Position numbers and translations under genes: made by a program
Notes under the pieces: generated by a model
The model's input: the letters and a program-made list of their open reading frames with translations, nothing else
Databases searched by the model: none
Told to the model about the DNA's origin: nothing
Assembly (NCBI RefSeq): GCF_009729415.1
Contig: NZ_MPKW01000012.1
Coordinates: 190,482-254,481 of the forward strand
Length of the DNA stretch: 64,000 nt
Reading direction: 5' to 3'
From: Mycolicibacterium sp. CBMA 234
GTDB lineage: Bacteria > Actinomycetota > Actinomycetes > Mycobacteriales > Mycobacteriaceae
In this document: positions 36,384-45,072 of the stretch, piece after piece
How positions within the stretch are numbered: the first letter of the stretch is position 1
How the letters are laid out: every line of letters begins with the position of its first letter

Positions 36384-38216
36384 ATGACTGAACCGCAGCG
36401 GGCGATTGTTGCCCGGCTCTCCCAGGAGGTCGCGGCGATCTCCCATCAGTTGGCGTGGGTCTCGGCCTGGCTCACCGAACTCGATCGGTCGCTGGCGCAA
36501 GAAACAGTTCCGACACCGCCGCCCGTCACGTACGCGGCGCCGCCGGCACCGCACTGGCAGGCACCGCACCGGCAGGCGCCGCCGGTCACCGCACCGCAGG
36601 CACCTCAGCCCGCGCCGCCGCAGGCACCACAACTCCCACAGCCGCCCCGCCCCGAACGCTCGGACGGCTGGATCGGCAAGGCGCTGGCCGCAGCCGGTGT
36701 CGCGGTGACGCTGATCGGCGTCGTACTGCTATTGGTGCTGGCTGCTCAGGCCGGTCTGCTGCGCCCCGAGTTCCGGGTCGGCGCAGGCGCGGTACTGGCC
36801 GCGGGTCTGGTCGTCGGGGCGACCCGGCTCAACAAACGACCTGGTGGACAGGTCGGGGCCGTCGCGCTGGCCGCCACCGGTATCGCCGCGGCGTACATCG
36901 ATGTTGTCGCAGTCACCACCGTCTACGAATGGCTTTCTGCGCCAATCGGTTTGGTGTTGGCTGCGGTGGTCGGTGGCGGTGGCCTGACGCTGGCCCGACG
37001 GTGGGATTCCCAGCAGCTCGGGTTGCTGGTGCTGGTGCCGTTGGTAGTGCTGGCGCCGGTGGTCGCCGACGGTGTCTCACTGTTGCTGATCGGGTTCATG
37101 CTGGCGCTGTCCGCGGCATCGCTGCCGGTGCAGCTCGGTAAGGACTGGGTCTGGCTGTATGTGGCCCGGACCGCGGCGTGCACCTGCCCGCTGCTGGTAG
37201 CGCTGGCCGCGGCCGCGTTCGACAGCGGTCACAAGCCGGGGATCGCCGGCGCCTGTGCTGCGGCCGCCGTCCTGGCCATCGCCGGCGCACTGATGCTGTT
37301 GCGCGGCACGACCAACCGCACGCTCCTGGCATTGGCCACCGCGGGAGGGGCACTACCGGTGTTGTTCCTCTCGGCGGTGGTGCGCCCGACGATCGCCGCG
37401 TCGATCATCGCCACAGTGGCGGCTGTCTTCCTGGCGATCGTGGTGGTCGGCCCCCGACTGCCCGGCGTCGACGTGGCGGTGCAGTGGATCTGGTCGGTTG
37501 TGTCGGCGGTCTGTGCGCTCGTCGCAGTGACGGTGGCCGTCAACGGCAGGACTGCCGGCGCGGTGCTTCTCGCCATGGCCGTCGTGGTGGCGGTCGCCGG
37601 CCGGCGAGAGGTGATCGCTCGTTGGGTGGCCACCGGGTTCGGGTTCGTCGGTGGTGCGTTCTACCTCGACTACTCACCGCCGGAGCTGCTGCTGCGGGCT
37701 ACGGAACTGAAAACCGGCAGCGCCGTCTCCACCATCATCTCCAGCGTCCTGGCGGTGGCGTGCGTGGTGGCAGTGGTGTGGTCCTGGGTCGGCCGAGGCG
37801 ACGACCGTCGGCTAGGTGACGACGAAGTCCGGGTGCTGTGGGCCGGTGCCGTCGCCGTGGCTGCGTATGCCTCGACCATGCTGACCGTCACCACGGGTGT
37901 GCTGATCGGCGGCGTGGGCGGCGGGTTCTTCGCCGGGCACATGGTTGCCACCATCGGCTGGATCGCGGTGGCGGCCGCGTTGTTCGGATACGCCACGCGC
38001 CGGCCGAAGGCGCAGCGGTCGCTGTTCATCGGCGGTGGTCTGGTCCTGGTGGCCGCCGCGATGGCCAAACTGTTCCTGTTCGATCTCGGGACGCTGGGTG
38101 GCATCTTCCGGGTGGCGGTGTTCATCGTCGTCGGCCTGGTGCTGTTGGCCATGGGCGCGGGTTATGCCCGGTTGCTTGCCCGGCAGGATCAGCCGAATCC
38201 AGAGCTCAGGCAGTGA
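36384..38216 (+). CDS. DUF2339 multi-span membrane protein
   Basis: 610 residues. A short N-terminal helix with coiled-coil character (AIVARLSQEVAAISHQLAWV) and a Pro/Ala/Gln-rich linker (about 45-95) precede some 18-20 membrane helices that fill the rest. This is the DUF2339 layout; the function is unknown. The ATG at 36384 (MTEPQRAIVARL) is preferred to the 36354 start because it begins at the conserved coil. It lies between the polysaccharide island and the type VII substrate pair, and probably belongs to the chromosomal backbone. Confidence 0.8.
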   Translation: MTEPQRAIVARLSQEVAAISHQLAWVSAWLTELDRSLAQETVPTPPPVTYAAPPAPHWQAPHRQAPPVTAPQAPQPAPPQAPQLPQPPRPERSDGWIGKALAAAGVAVTLIGVVLLLVLAAQAGLLRPEFRVGAGAVLAAGLVVGATRLNKRPGGQVGAVALAATGIAAAYIDVVAVTTVYEWLSAPIGLVLAAVVGGGGLTLARRWDSQQLGLLVLVPLVVLAPVVADGVSLLLIGFMLALSAASLPVQLGKDWVWLYVARTAACTCPLLVALAAAAFDSGHKPGIAGACAAAAVLAIAGALMLLRGTTNRTLLALATAGGALPVLFLSAVVRPTIAASIIATVAAVFLAIVVVGPRLPGVDVAVQWIWSVVSAVCALVAVTVAVNGRTAGAVLLAMAVVVAVAGRREVIARWVATGFGFVGGAFYLDYSPPELLLRATELKTGSAVSTIISSVLAVACVVAVVWSWVGRGDDRRLGDDEVRVLWAGAVAVAAYASTMLTVTTGVLIGGVGGGFFAGHMVATIGWIAVAAALFGYATRRPKAQRSLFIGGGLVLVAAAMAKLFLFDLGTLGGIFRVAVFIVVGLVLLAMGAGYARLLARQDQPNPELRQ

Positions 38217-38221
38217 TCCTG

Positions 38222-38248
38222 CGCAAACGACCACGCCGTCAGTTTGCG
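38222..38248. terminator. Possible stem-loop after the DUF2339 gene
   Basis: CGCAAAC (38222-38228) pairs with GTTTGCG (38242-38248), and an inner GAC/GTC can extend it across a one-base bulge. It lies six bases after the stop codon. The stem is short, so the call is tentative. Confidence 0.45.
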
Positions 38249-38317
38249 TCGGGTGGCTACCCGTTGAGGCGGTAGTCTCGAACCGACGCGGTATGTGTGG
38301 GGAAGGGGGCCGTGTCT

Positions 38318-39436
38318 ATGGGGATTCAGCCAGACAGCAGTCCGTTCGGGTCGCAGACGGTGACGGGGCCGGGCTGGCCCAACGTCAATGAGGAACAGCT
38401 TCAAGAAGCGGCTGCTCACTATCAGACGTTGGCCACCAAGATCACGGGTTCGGTGGTGCCTCAGCAGCACGGCCAGCTGATGAACCTGACCGATCAGTGG
38501 ACCGGCGCTGGTTCGCTGGCGGCAGCCGGAGAGGCCGGCACCATCATCGGCGGTCATGAGGCCAACGGCGCGCAGGCGGCGGCCATCGCCGCCAAGCTGC
38601 AGTCCATGGTGGCCTCGGTGATCAAGACCAAGAATCTGGTCAACGCCACTGCTGAGGAAGTCCAGCAGGAATGTATGGCCCTGTCGGCGGCGCCGTTCCC
38701 GAATGTCCAGGAGCTGGTCCAGAGCCGCATCAAGATGGGGCTGTCCCAGAACATCGCCGCGGTGACGGCCAGTGCCACCGAGGTGGCCAACTTCGTCGGC
38801 GCTCCGCCGAGCATCCCTACGGCGGGGGTACCGCCGCAGGTCGAGCAGACGGCGCAGAAGTCCGCGGAATCTGCTTCCAAGGGCGGCGATCAGATGGGCC
38901 AGATGATGGGTCAGATGATGCAGATGGCCGGGCAGATCCCGCAGATGCTCGGCCAGTTGCCGCAGCAGGCAATGCAGCCGCTGCAACAACTTTCGCAGCC
39001 GCTGCAGCAGTTGACGTCATTGTTCCAAGGCGGCGGTCAGGGCAAGGCCGGCCTCGGCGCCTCGCCGTTCGGCGCGTTCTCCAACCATCCGCTGGCCGGT
39101 GGTTCCGGTGCGTCAGGAGGGGCTGGACTGATGAAGGGCGGCATGCCCGGTGGTGGCGGCGTCGGGGCGGCCTCGGTGCAGACGCCGTTGTTGGCCAAGA
39201 TGGTCGGCCCGGGACCGAGTGGCGGGCCTGGCGTGATGCCCGCGGGCGCAGCCGGTGGAATGGGCGCCGGTGGCATTGCCCCGGTTGCCGCAGCAGCTGG
39301 CGCCGGTGGCGCGATGGGGGCGGGCGGCATGGGACAACGTGGGGAAGGCGGTGGCGGCGGCCGGATCAGCCAGCTGGCCGTGCCGGGATCGCTAGAACAT
39401 GGGTCGTATGACGAAGACGTCGACGACGATTGGTGA
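38318..39436 (+). CDS. Putative type VII secretion substrate, WxG-containing (EspA/EspE-like role)
   Basis: 372 residues. An alpha-helical first third has a WxG turn (W61-T62-G63 in LTDQWTGAGS), followed by a Met/Gln-rich segment (QMGQMMGQMMQMAG) and a long Gly/Ala/Met-rich tail ending in an acidic DEDVDDDW. This is the layout of secreted ESX-associated partner proteins. The ATG at 38318 is nine bases after AGGGGG (38303-38308); GTG 38312 and GTG 38297 are alternatives. The next gene, 16 bases on, carries the complementary YxxxD signal, so the two probably form a secreted heterodimer. The function outside the cell is unknown. Confidence 0.7.
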   Translation: MGIQPDSSPFGSQTVTGPGWPNVNEEQLQEAAAHYQTLATKITGSVVPQQHGQLMNLTDQWTGAGSLAAAGEAGTIIGGHEANGAQAAAIAAKLQSMVASVIKTKNLVNATAEEVQQECMALSAAPFPNVQELVQSRIKMGLSQNIAAVTASATEVANFVGAPPSIPTAGVPPQVEQTAQKSAESASKGGDQMGQMMGQMMQMAGQIPQMLGQLPQQAMQPLQQLSQPLQQLTSLFQGGGQGKAGLGASPFGAFSNHPLAGGSGASGGAGLMKGGMPGGGGVGAASVQTPLLAKMVGPGPSGGPGVMPAGAAGGMGAGGIAPVAAAAGAGGAMGAGGMGQRGEGGGGGRISQLAVPGSLEHGSYDEDVDDDW

Positions 39437-39452
39437 GTAGGGGGGATATCTG

Positions 39453-40223
39453 ATGTCGACACCAATGCAGAAACCGGAGAACATCAACTGGAGCCCGGCG
39501 TCGGTCGAATTGCCGGACATGCCGATGATTCAGCCGGGCGAAGACGCGATGAGCGCGACCATCGCGGCGGTGCTGCCGGCCATGGCAGCCGACATGACGG
39601 CCAATGTGGTCTCGTTGCAGGCCAAGGAAGGCATGTTCTCGGGCAAGGTTGGCGCTGCCCAGTCGGCGTATGACAATGCCGACCAGCAGGGCGGGCAGGG
39701 CGTCGGCGAGATGGGCAAGATGATGGGCCAGCTCGGTCAGATGGCGCAGCAGGCAGGCCAAATGGCCGGCCAGGGCGGCGGTATGGGCCAGATGGGCCAG
39801 CAGGCAGGGCAGTTCGGCTCGATGATCCAGCAGGCCATGGGCAAGGGCGGCGGCAAGGAAGGCGGCATGCCGGGCGGTGATCCGGCTCAGGGTCAGCAAG
39901 GCGGACCGGCCGGCGGCGGCGCACCCATGTCACCCGAGCAGCGCCAGGCTCAGCAGGATGCCCGGGAGAACCAGCAGAACGACCGACAGTCCCAACAGGA
40001 CTCTCGTCAGCAACAGCAGGACGACCGTCAGCAGCAACAGGATCGACGCGACACCCAGCAGGACACTCGCGACGACCGTCGGCATGCCGCAGCTCCGGCG
40101 CAGCCCCAGCAGGCGCCGTCGGTGGCCGGCCCCAGTGCGGGCTCGCACAACGCCGGTCCCGCCCCGGTGGCTCCGGTAGCACCGCCGCCGCAGCGTGGCG
40201 GTGACGTCGGCCGACAGATGTAG
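39453..40223 (+). CDS. Putative type VII secretion substrate with YxxxD motif and Gln-rich tail
   Basis: 256 residues. The first 85 residues are helical and end in SAYDNADQQG, where Y73-x3-D77 matches the general type VII secretion signal YxxxD/E. A Gly/Met/Gln segment and a charged Gln/Arg/Asp-rich region (NQQNDRQSQQDSRQQQQDDR and similar) follow, then a Pro/Ala end. The Gln/Asp/Arg stretch is low-complexity and probably disordered. It is the likely partner of the preceding WxG protein, as in EspE/EspF- or EspA/EspC-type pairs. No close named orthologue is claimed. Confidence 0.7.
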   Translation: MSTPMQKPENINWSPASVELPDMPMIQPGEDAMSATIAAVLPAMAADMTANVVSLQAKEGMFSGKVGAAQSAYDNADQQGGQGVGEMGKMMGQLGQMAQQAGQMAGQGGGMGQMGQQAGQFGSMIQQAMGKGGGKEGGMPGGDPAQGQQGGPAGGGAPMSPEQRQAQQDARENQQNDRQSQQDSRQQQQDDRQQQQDRRDTQQDTRDDRRHAAAPAQPQQAPSVAGPSAGSHNAGPAPVAPVAPPPQRGGDVGRQM

Positions 40224-40250
40224 CCGCTGAAACAACAAGCCAGACAAAGA

Positions 40251-40289
40251 AATTGGGGCCAGTCGCGATGATCGCGACTGGCCCCAATT
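40251..40289. terminator. Bidirectional stem-loop terminator
   Basis: Perfect 18-bp inverted repeat, arm AATTGGGGCCAGTCGCGA with a 3-base loop TGA. It lies between two converging genes (stops at 40223 and 40304), so it can terminate both transcripts. Confidence 0.88.
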
Positions 40290-40303
40290 CGATGTTCGAC
40301 CGA

Positions 40304-41434
40304 TTAGGAAGCCGGTGCCGGGGTCGGGGTGACCGGGGCGGCCTGCTGGTTGCCGGCCGGGGTAGTGGTGCCCTGACCCGCGCTGGATGCAGGCTGGCCG
40401 GCGACGGCCTGGTTCGGAGCCGGTGCCGGGGTCACCGGAGCCTGCGAAACGGAGCCACCGGCGGTGGCAGCGGTGCCCGGGCCACTTTCAGCGGCGGTGG
40501 GGACCGGAGCTGCTTCCGGAGCCTGGCCGCCCACCGGAGCCGAAATCGGGGTGCCTGCCGGAACCTGGGCGCCGGCCGGAACCGGGGCCTCAGCTGCCGG
40601 AGTACCGGCCGGGGTACCTGCCGGAACCGGAGCGCCAGCCGGAGCCGGGGTGCCGGCCGGAGCCGGAGTGCCGGCGGGAACGGGAGTACCAGCCGGAACC
40701 GGGGAACCAGCGGGAACCGGAGCGCCAGCCGGAGCCGGAGTGCCGGCGGGCGTGCCTGCCGGAGCCGGGGTGCCTGCCGGGACCGCGCCCGGAGTGGCGC
40801 CCGGCACGGCGCTGCCGAGGCCGGCCGGAGCAGCTACAGGCGCAGTGGTCGGAGCGGGGGCGGCGGTGGGAGCGGCGGCCGGGACAGCGTTGCGCGACGG
40901 AGCTGCTGCCGGTGCCGAGCCGGTGCTCTGCGGGGCCTCGGTGCCCTGCCACTTGAGCAGGTCACGGTCACCATCGGCGTAAACGACAGCGGTCGGCGCG
41001 CCGCCCGTCACGTCGAAGTAAACCTTGCCTTTGGTCTTCTGGCCCTCACCGATGCCGGCCGGGTTGATGCCCTGCGGGGTGGCCGCGCCCCACAGCACGC
41101 GGTAGTTCTCGCCGTCGGCCGCACGCGCGTTCAGGTTCGGCACCATCGGCTGTGCGCCGCCCTTCTCGGCTTCGAACTCAGCGGTGGCTTCCCACAGGCT
41201 GCCCTTGATGTTCTCGGACACGGTGTCGGTGCTGGGCTTCAGGTTGCTGATCTCCCATTCCTGCACCGAGTTGCCGTTGACCAGCTCGGCGCCGTGGCCG
41301 AACGCAACGGTGGTCGGCGCAGGTACGGCAGCAACACCGGAGTTGGTGGCATCACCGAATGCGAGCGGCGCCCCCAGCACGCCGAATGCACCGATCGCAG
41401 CGATCGCGGTGGTCGTGATCTTCGTGATTTTCAC
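40304..41434 (-). CDS. Secreted MPT63-like (DUF1942) protein with Ala/Pro/Gly repeat tail
   Basis: 376 residues. A Sec signal peptide (MKITKITTTAIAAIGAFGVL, cleavage probably near AFG-DA) is followed by a DUF1942/MPT63-like beta-sandwich domain (about 28-165; segments SVQEWEISNLKPSTDTV and VPNLNARAADGENYRVLWGA). The rest is a low-complexity tail of PAGTP, PAGAP and PAPAG units. MPT63 itself is about 159 residues and has no such tail, so the extension is distinctive. It might be a cell-wall spacer. A gene-free promoter region lies upstream (41435-41598). Transcription ends at the shared hairpin 40251-40289. Confidence 0.82.
   Translation of the reverse strand: MKITKITTTAIAAIGAFGVLGAPLAFGDATNSGVAAVPAPTTVAFGHGAELVNGNSVQEWEISNLKPSTDTVSENIKGSLWEATAEFEAEKGGAQPMVPNLNARAADGENYRVLWGAATPQGINPAGIGEGQKTKGKVYFDVTGGAPTAVVYADGDRDLLKWQGTEAPQSTGSAPAAAPSRNAVPAAAPTAAPAPTTAPVAAPAGLGSAVPGATPGAVPAGTPAPAGTPAGTPAPAGAPVPAGSPVPAGTPVPAGTPAPAGTPAPAGAPVPAGTPAGTPAAEAPVPAGAQVPAGTPISAPVGGQAPEAAPVPTAAESGPGTAATAGGSVSQAPVTPAPAPNQAVAGQPASSAGQGTTTPAGNQQAAPVTPTPAPAS
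40575..40800 (-). repeat. Degenerate PAGTP/PAGAP coding repeats in the MPT63-like protein
   Basis: About 225 bases encode repeated five- and ten-residue units (PAGTPAPAG, PAGTPVPAG, PAGAPVPAG). At the DNA level GCCGGC-rich units recur with synonymous changes. This makes the region prone to length variation between strains. Confidence 0.75.
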
Positions 41435-41598
41435 GTTGGTTCCCTCCTAAGTCGTCCGACGGGCGGCTTCCCCCCACGGAAGTTGAGTCACGCGTAATCG
41501 AATAATTACTGACTACTACGCAAGCTAGCAGGTTAAGCGTCCGCTGTGGATGCAGTGTGACGCCACAGCGGTGACCCGGCCGCTGATCCTGGTTTGCC

Positions 41599-41629
41599 GG
41601 AATCGGCCGTCGTGTGGACGGCCGATTCC
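41599..41629. terminator. Stem-loop terminator after chsH3
   Basis: 13-bp perfect inverted repeat GGAATCGGCCGTC / GACGGCCGATTCC with loop GTGTG, 14 bases after the chsH3 stop (minus strand). Confidence 0.8.
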
Positions 41630-41642
41630 GAATACGTCCTGG

Positions 41643-42503
41643 TCAGGACGCGGTGAGTTCGATTCCAGCGAGGACGACGACGTTGTCCCGGCTCGGTGCG
41701 GTCAGCACGCCGGTGATTCGTTCACCGTCGCGCCAAAGGTTGGCCTGCAAGGTTTCACCCGGGATGACGGTGCCCGCGAAGCGCGCGCCGTACGACCGGA
41801 CCCGGCCGGCGTCGCCGTCGAGCACGTTGTCGACGATGGCCTTGCAGCCGATGCCGTAGGTGCACAGGCCGTGCAGGATCGGGCGGTCGAATCCGGCGGC
41901 CTTGGCGAAGGCCGGATCCGAGTGGAGCGGGTTGCGGTCACCGCACAGCCGGTACAGCAGAGCCTGCTGCGGCAGCGTGGGCAGCGAAATCTGCAGGTCC
42001 GGGGCCCGATCGGGCTCGGCAGCAGAGGTCGACGGGCCACGGTCGCCGCCGAAGCCGCCCTCACCGCGGGCGAAGATGGACCGCTTCTGCTTCCACAGCG
42101 GCGCACCGTCGAGGGCGGTCACGGTGGTTTCCGACCAGATGACTGCGGCCTTGCCCTTGTCCCAGATTTCGGTGAACTTGGTGACGGCGCGGCCGGTGCC
42201 AGACGGCGGGATGGGCGCGTCGGTGTAGATGGCCTCGCTGGCGTGCAGGACCCGGCTCAGCTCGATGTCGATGCCGGGGAACTTGACCGTCGGTGCCTTG
42301 GTCTCGTGGAAGCTCTGCGCCACGTTGCCGAATGTCGGCAGGACCTGCGGCTTGTCGTCGATCAGGTAGCGCAGTTCGCGCTCGCTCATCGGGTCGGCGC
42401 CGGCACCCAGGCCCAGGTGGTACAGCTGCACGTCGCTGCTGCTCCACGAGAATTCGACCGGGGCGAGTTCCGCTCCGATGGCCTCATCGAGATTGATCGG
42501 CAT
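41643..42503 (-). CDS. chsH3: MaoC-type enoyl-CoA hydratase ChsH3 (Rv3538-like)
   Basis: 286 residues, the same length as Rv3538. It has two hot-dog halves; the C-terminal half carries the hydratase-2 motif LCGDRNPLHSDPAFAKAAGF with the Asp and His catalytic residues, then RPILHGLCTYG. In M. tuberculosis ChsH3 hydrates a steroid side-chain enoyl-CoA. The start ATG (42501-42503) is one base after the kstD stop, so the two genes form an operon reading leftwards from the KstR-controlled kstD promoter. Confidence 0.9.
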   Translation of the reverse strand: MPINLDEAIGAELAPVEFSWSSSDVQLYHLGLGAGADPMSERELRYLIDDKPQVLPTFGNVAQSFHETKAPTVKFPGIDIELSRVLHASEAIYTDAPIPPSGTGRAVTKFTEIWDKGKAAVIWSETTVTALDGAPLWKQKRSIFARGEGGFGGDRGPSTSAAEPDRAPDLQISLPTLPQQALLYRLCGDRNPLHSDPAFAKAAGFDRPILHGLCTYGIGCKAIVDNVLDGDAGRVRSYGARFAGTVIPGETLQANLWRDGERITGVLTAPSRDNVVVLAGIELTAS

Positions 42504-42504
42504 G

Positions 42505-44187
42505 TCAGCCCTTTCCTGCCACGTGTAGTGCCGCCAGGTATCCGAAGGTCATGGCGGGGCCGATGGTCCCGCCGGGGCCGGGGTAGGTGTGACCCATCAC
42601 CGGCGCACTGACGTTGCCAGACGCGTACAGGCCCTCGATCACCGAGCCGTCCTCGCGCAGCGCGCGGCCGTGGATGTCGGTGACGATGCCGCCCTTGGTG
42701 CCGAGGTCGCCGGGCACCATCTTGGCCGCATAGAACGGGCCGTGCTTGATCTCGCCCAAGTTCGGGTTCGGCTTGTTGGTCGGGTCGCCGTAGTAGCGGT
42801 CGTAGGCACTGTCGCCGCGGCGGAAGTCCTCGTCGACACCGGTGCGGGCGAAGCCGTTGAACCGCTCGATGGTGGCCTTGAGCGCGTCGACGGGCAGGTT
42901 GGTCAGCTCCGCTAGCTCGTCCAAGGTGTCAGCCTTGACAACGACGCCGGACTCCGACCACTTACGCGGAATACGTTGTCCCGGTTGCAGACCCGCGAAG
43001 ATGTAGCGGTTGCGGTACTGCTGGTCGAACAGCAGCCACGCCGGCACGTTCTCGCCCGGGCCGTCGCCCTGGCCGTACTTGCCGCCGTACATGTGGTGGC
43101 AGGCCTCGACATACGGCATCGACTCGTTCATGAACCGCTTGCCGTTCATGTTGACGATGATCGAGCCGGGGGAGTTGCGCTCGGACAGCGCGAACCACGG
43201 GCTGTCGACGAGCGGGACCGTCGGGCCCCACCAGGCGTCTTCCATGATGTCCATTGCGGCACCGAGCTTTTCGGCGGCCAGGATGCCGTCACCGGTGTTG
43301 GCCTCGGCGCCGACGGTCCACTCGGTGGTGATCGGCTGACGCTGGTACTTGGTGCGCATCTCTTGGTTCTTCTCGAAGCCACCGCTGCCCAGGATCACCG
43401 CCTTGCGGGCCCGGATCAGTTGCGGTTCAGCATTGTTCGGGTCGCGGGCGTCAACCACATAGATGCCGCGGACGACGCCGTCCTCGATGTACAGGTCGGT
43501 CAGCGCGGTGTTCAGCTGGACCGGGACACCGGCCTTCTGCAGGCCGACGCGCATGGGCGCGATCAGGGCGCGGCCCATGCCCACCAGGTTCTTCCCGGTG
43601 ATCCCGGCGAGGGTGGCGCGGATGCCGACCTTCAGGCTGCGCAGCAGACCGCGCGGGTGGCGCTTGAGCTGGTTGAGCCGCACGTAATCCTGTTGCATCA
43701 CAACCATGTTCAGCGGCACCTTGCCGTACGCCGGCTCCAGTCCGTCCATGTCGGCGCCGAGCTTTTTGGCGTTGAACGGCTTGGGCTCGACGGACCGTCC
43801 GCCGGCGCGGCCGCCCTCGGTCTCCGGGTAGTAGTCCGAGTAGTTGGGCACCCAGCACAGCTTCAGCGGCGAGTTCTTGAGGACGAACGACAGCATCTCG
43901 GGGCCGCGCTGTAGGTAGGTGTCGATCTTCTCGGCGGGGACCACGTCGCCCACGATGTTGTGCAGGTAGGTGCGGGCCGCTTCGGGAGTGTCTTTGACCC
44001 CTGCACGCTGCAAAATCTCATTGTTCGGGATCCAGACGCCGCCACCTGACCGCGCAGTGGAACCTCCATAGTGTGGGGCCTTTTCTACGACTACTGTCGA
44101 AAGGCCCTCATGGGCTGCGGTGAGGGCGGCGACCATGCCGGCTGCGCCGCTGCCGACGACGACAACGTCGTACTCCTGTCCAGTCAT
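42505..44187 (-). CDS. kstD: 3-ketosteroid delta1-dehydrogenase KstD
   Basis: 560-residue flavoprotein of the fumarate reductase/KstD family. The FAD motif is VVVGSGAAGMVAAL at the N-terminus with EKAPHYGGSTARSGGG. HTYPGPGGTIGPAMTFGY at the C-terminus carries Y535 and G539, which match the catalytic Tyr487 and Gly491 of Rhodococcus KstD1. It introduces the C1-C2 double bond of ring A. The frame is open to 44256, but the ATG at 44187 gives the FAD motif ten residues in. No Shine-Dalgarno precedes it. TTGTCC at 44219-44224 and TATAAC at 44197-44202 (16-base spacer) suggest a very short or absent leader, and the KstR site overlaps them. Confidence 0.95.
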   Translation of the reverse strand: MTGQEYDVVVVGSGAAGMVAALTAAHEGLSTVVVEKAPHYGGSTARSGGGVWIPNNEILQRAGVKDTPEAARTYLHNIVGDVVPAEKIDTYLQRGPEMLSFVLKNSPLKLCWVPNYSDYYPETEGGRAGGRSVEPKPFNAKKLGADMDGLEPAYGKVPLNMVVMQQDYVRLNQLKRHPRGLLRSLKVGIRATLAGITGKNLVGMGRALIAPMRVGLQKAGVPVQLNTALTDLYIEDGVVRGIYVVDARDPNNAEPQLIRARKAVILGSGGFEKNQEMRTKYQRQPITTEWTVGAEANTGDGILAAEKLGAAMDIMEDAWWGPTVPLVDSPWFALSERNSPGSIIVNMNGKRFMNESMPYVEACHHMYGGKYGQGDGPGENVPAWLLFDQQYRNRYIFAGLQPGQRIPRKWSESGVVVKADTLDELAELTNLPVDALKATIERFNGFARTGVDEDFRRGDSAYDRYYGDPTNKPNPNLGEIKHGPFYAAKMVPGDLGTKGGIVTDIHGRALREDGSVIEGLYASGNVSAPVMGHTYPGPGGTIGPAMTFGYLAALHVAGKG

Positions 44188-44188
44188 G

Positions 44189-44202
44189 TAGAACACGTTA
44201 TA
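44189..44202. promoter_or_regulatory. KstR operator in the kstD/hsaE divergent region
   Basis: TAGAACACGTTATA fits TNNAACNNGTTNNA exactly. It starts one base before the kstD ATG (minus strand) and overlaps the likely -10 (TATAAC) of kstD. The hsaE ATG is 57 bases away on the other strand, so one bound repressor could control both operons. Confidence 0.87.
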
Positions 44203-44258
44203 GAATTGCCCGGCCTGTGGACAACTGCGCCGGTCCATGAAGTTAGGGGAATTCACGA

Positions 44259-45044
44259 ATGCTGCCCGACAACGTCCGTGCCGAGCTGGCCGCTGCGCTG
44301 GCCCAAGCTGAGCGCAGCCGGGTCGCGATGACGCCGATGACCGACGACTACGCCGACATCGACGTCGTCGACGCGTACGAGATCCAGTTGACCAACATTC
44401 GTCAACGTGTCGCAGAAGGTGCCCGCGTGGTGGGACACAAGGTTGGCCTGTCCAGCGAGGCCATGCAGAAAATGATGAATGTGGATGAACCCGACTACGG
44501 GCACCTCCTCGACGACATGCAGGTTTTCGAGGACCAGCCTGTGCTGACCTCGAAGTACCTGCTGCCGCGGGTCGAGGTCGAGGTCGGTTTCGTGCTGGCT
44601 GACGATCTGCCGGGCGCCGGCTGCACCGAGGACGACGTGCTGGCCGCCACCGCTGCGTTTGCGCCGGCGATCGAGCTGATCGACACCCGCATCACCAACT
44701 GGCAGGTCAAGTTGTGCGACACCATCGCAGACAATGCCTCCTCGGCCGGCTGGGTGCTGGGCAAGGAGCGCGTGTCTCCGAAAGACATCGACATTCGCGC
44801 CATCGACGCCGTGCTCAAGTGCAACGGCGAGGTGCTCGGCGAGGGTCGCAGCGATGCAGTCCTGGGAAACCCGGTCACCGCGGTGGCGTGGCTGGCTCGC
44901 AAGGTCGACCAGTTCGGCGTGCGCCTGAAGGCCGGCGACGTGGTGCTGCCGGGTGCCTGCATGCGTGCGTTCGATGCCAAGCCGGGTGACGACTTCGTCG
45001 CAGAATTCGCCGGATTGGGTTCTGTCCACCTGTCTTTCGCGTAA
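44259..45044 (+). CDS. hsaE: 2-hydroxypenta-2,4-dienoate hydratase HsaE
   Basis: 261 residues with the hydratase/decarboxylase family core: [38 protein letters not shown] and [14 protein letters not shown] around the metal site. It hydrates the 2-hydroxydienoate product of ring A/B cleavage (HsaC/HsaD) to 4-hydroxy-2-oxo acid. TTAGGGGA at about 44243-44250 supports the ATG at 44259. It is the first gene of hsaE-hsaG-hsaF, in the same order as Rv3536c-Rv3535c-Rv3534c, and divergent from kstD. Confidence 0.94.
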   Translation: MLPDNVRAELAAALAQAERSRVAMTPMTDDYADIDVVDAYEIQLTNIRQRVAEGARVVGHKVGLSSEAMQKMMNVDEPDYGHLLDDMQVFEDQPVLTSKYLLPRVEVEVGFVLADDLPGAGCTEDDVLAATAAFAPAIELIDTRITNWQVKLCDTIADNASSAGWVLGKERVSPKDIDIRAIDAVLKCNGEVLGEGRSDAVLGNPVTAVAWLARKVDQFGVRLKAGDVVLPGACMRAFDAKPGDDFVAEFAGLGSVHLSFA

Positions 45045-45072
45045 TACCCAAAGTTTCAAAAGAGGAGTGAGC

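Noticed and set aside
40575..40800. Repeat cluster considered as a CRISPR array
   Set aside because: The repeats are short, degenerate, in frame and encode PAGTP-like units; there are no unique spacers or cas genes.
40253..41497. 414-residue plus-strand frame rich in Ser/Arg/Gly
   Set aside because: Mirror of the Ala/Pro/Gly repeats of the MPT63-like gene.
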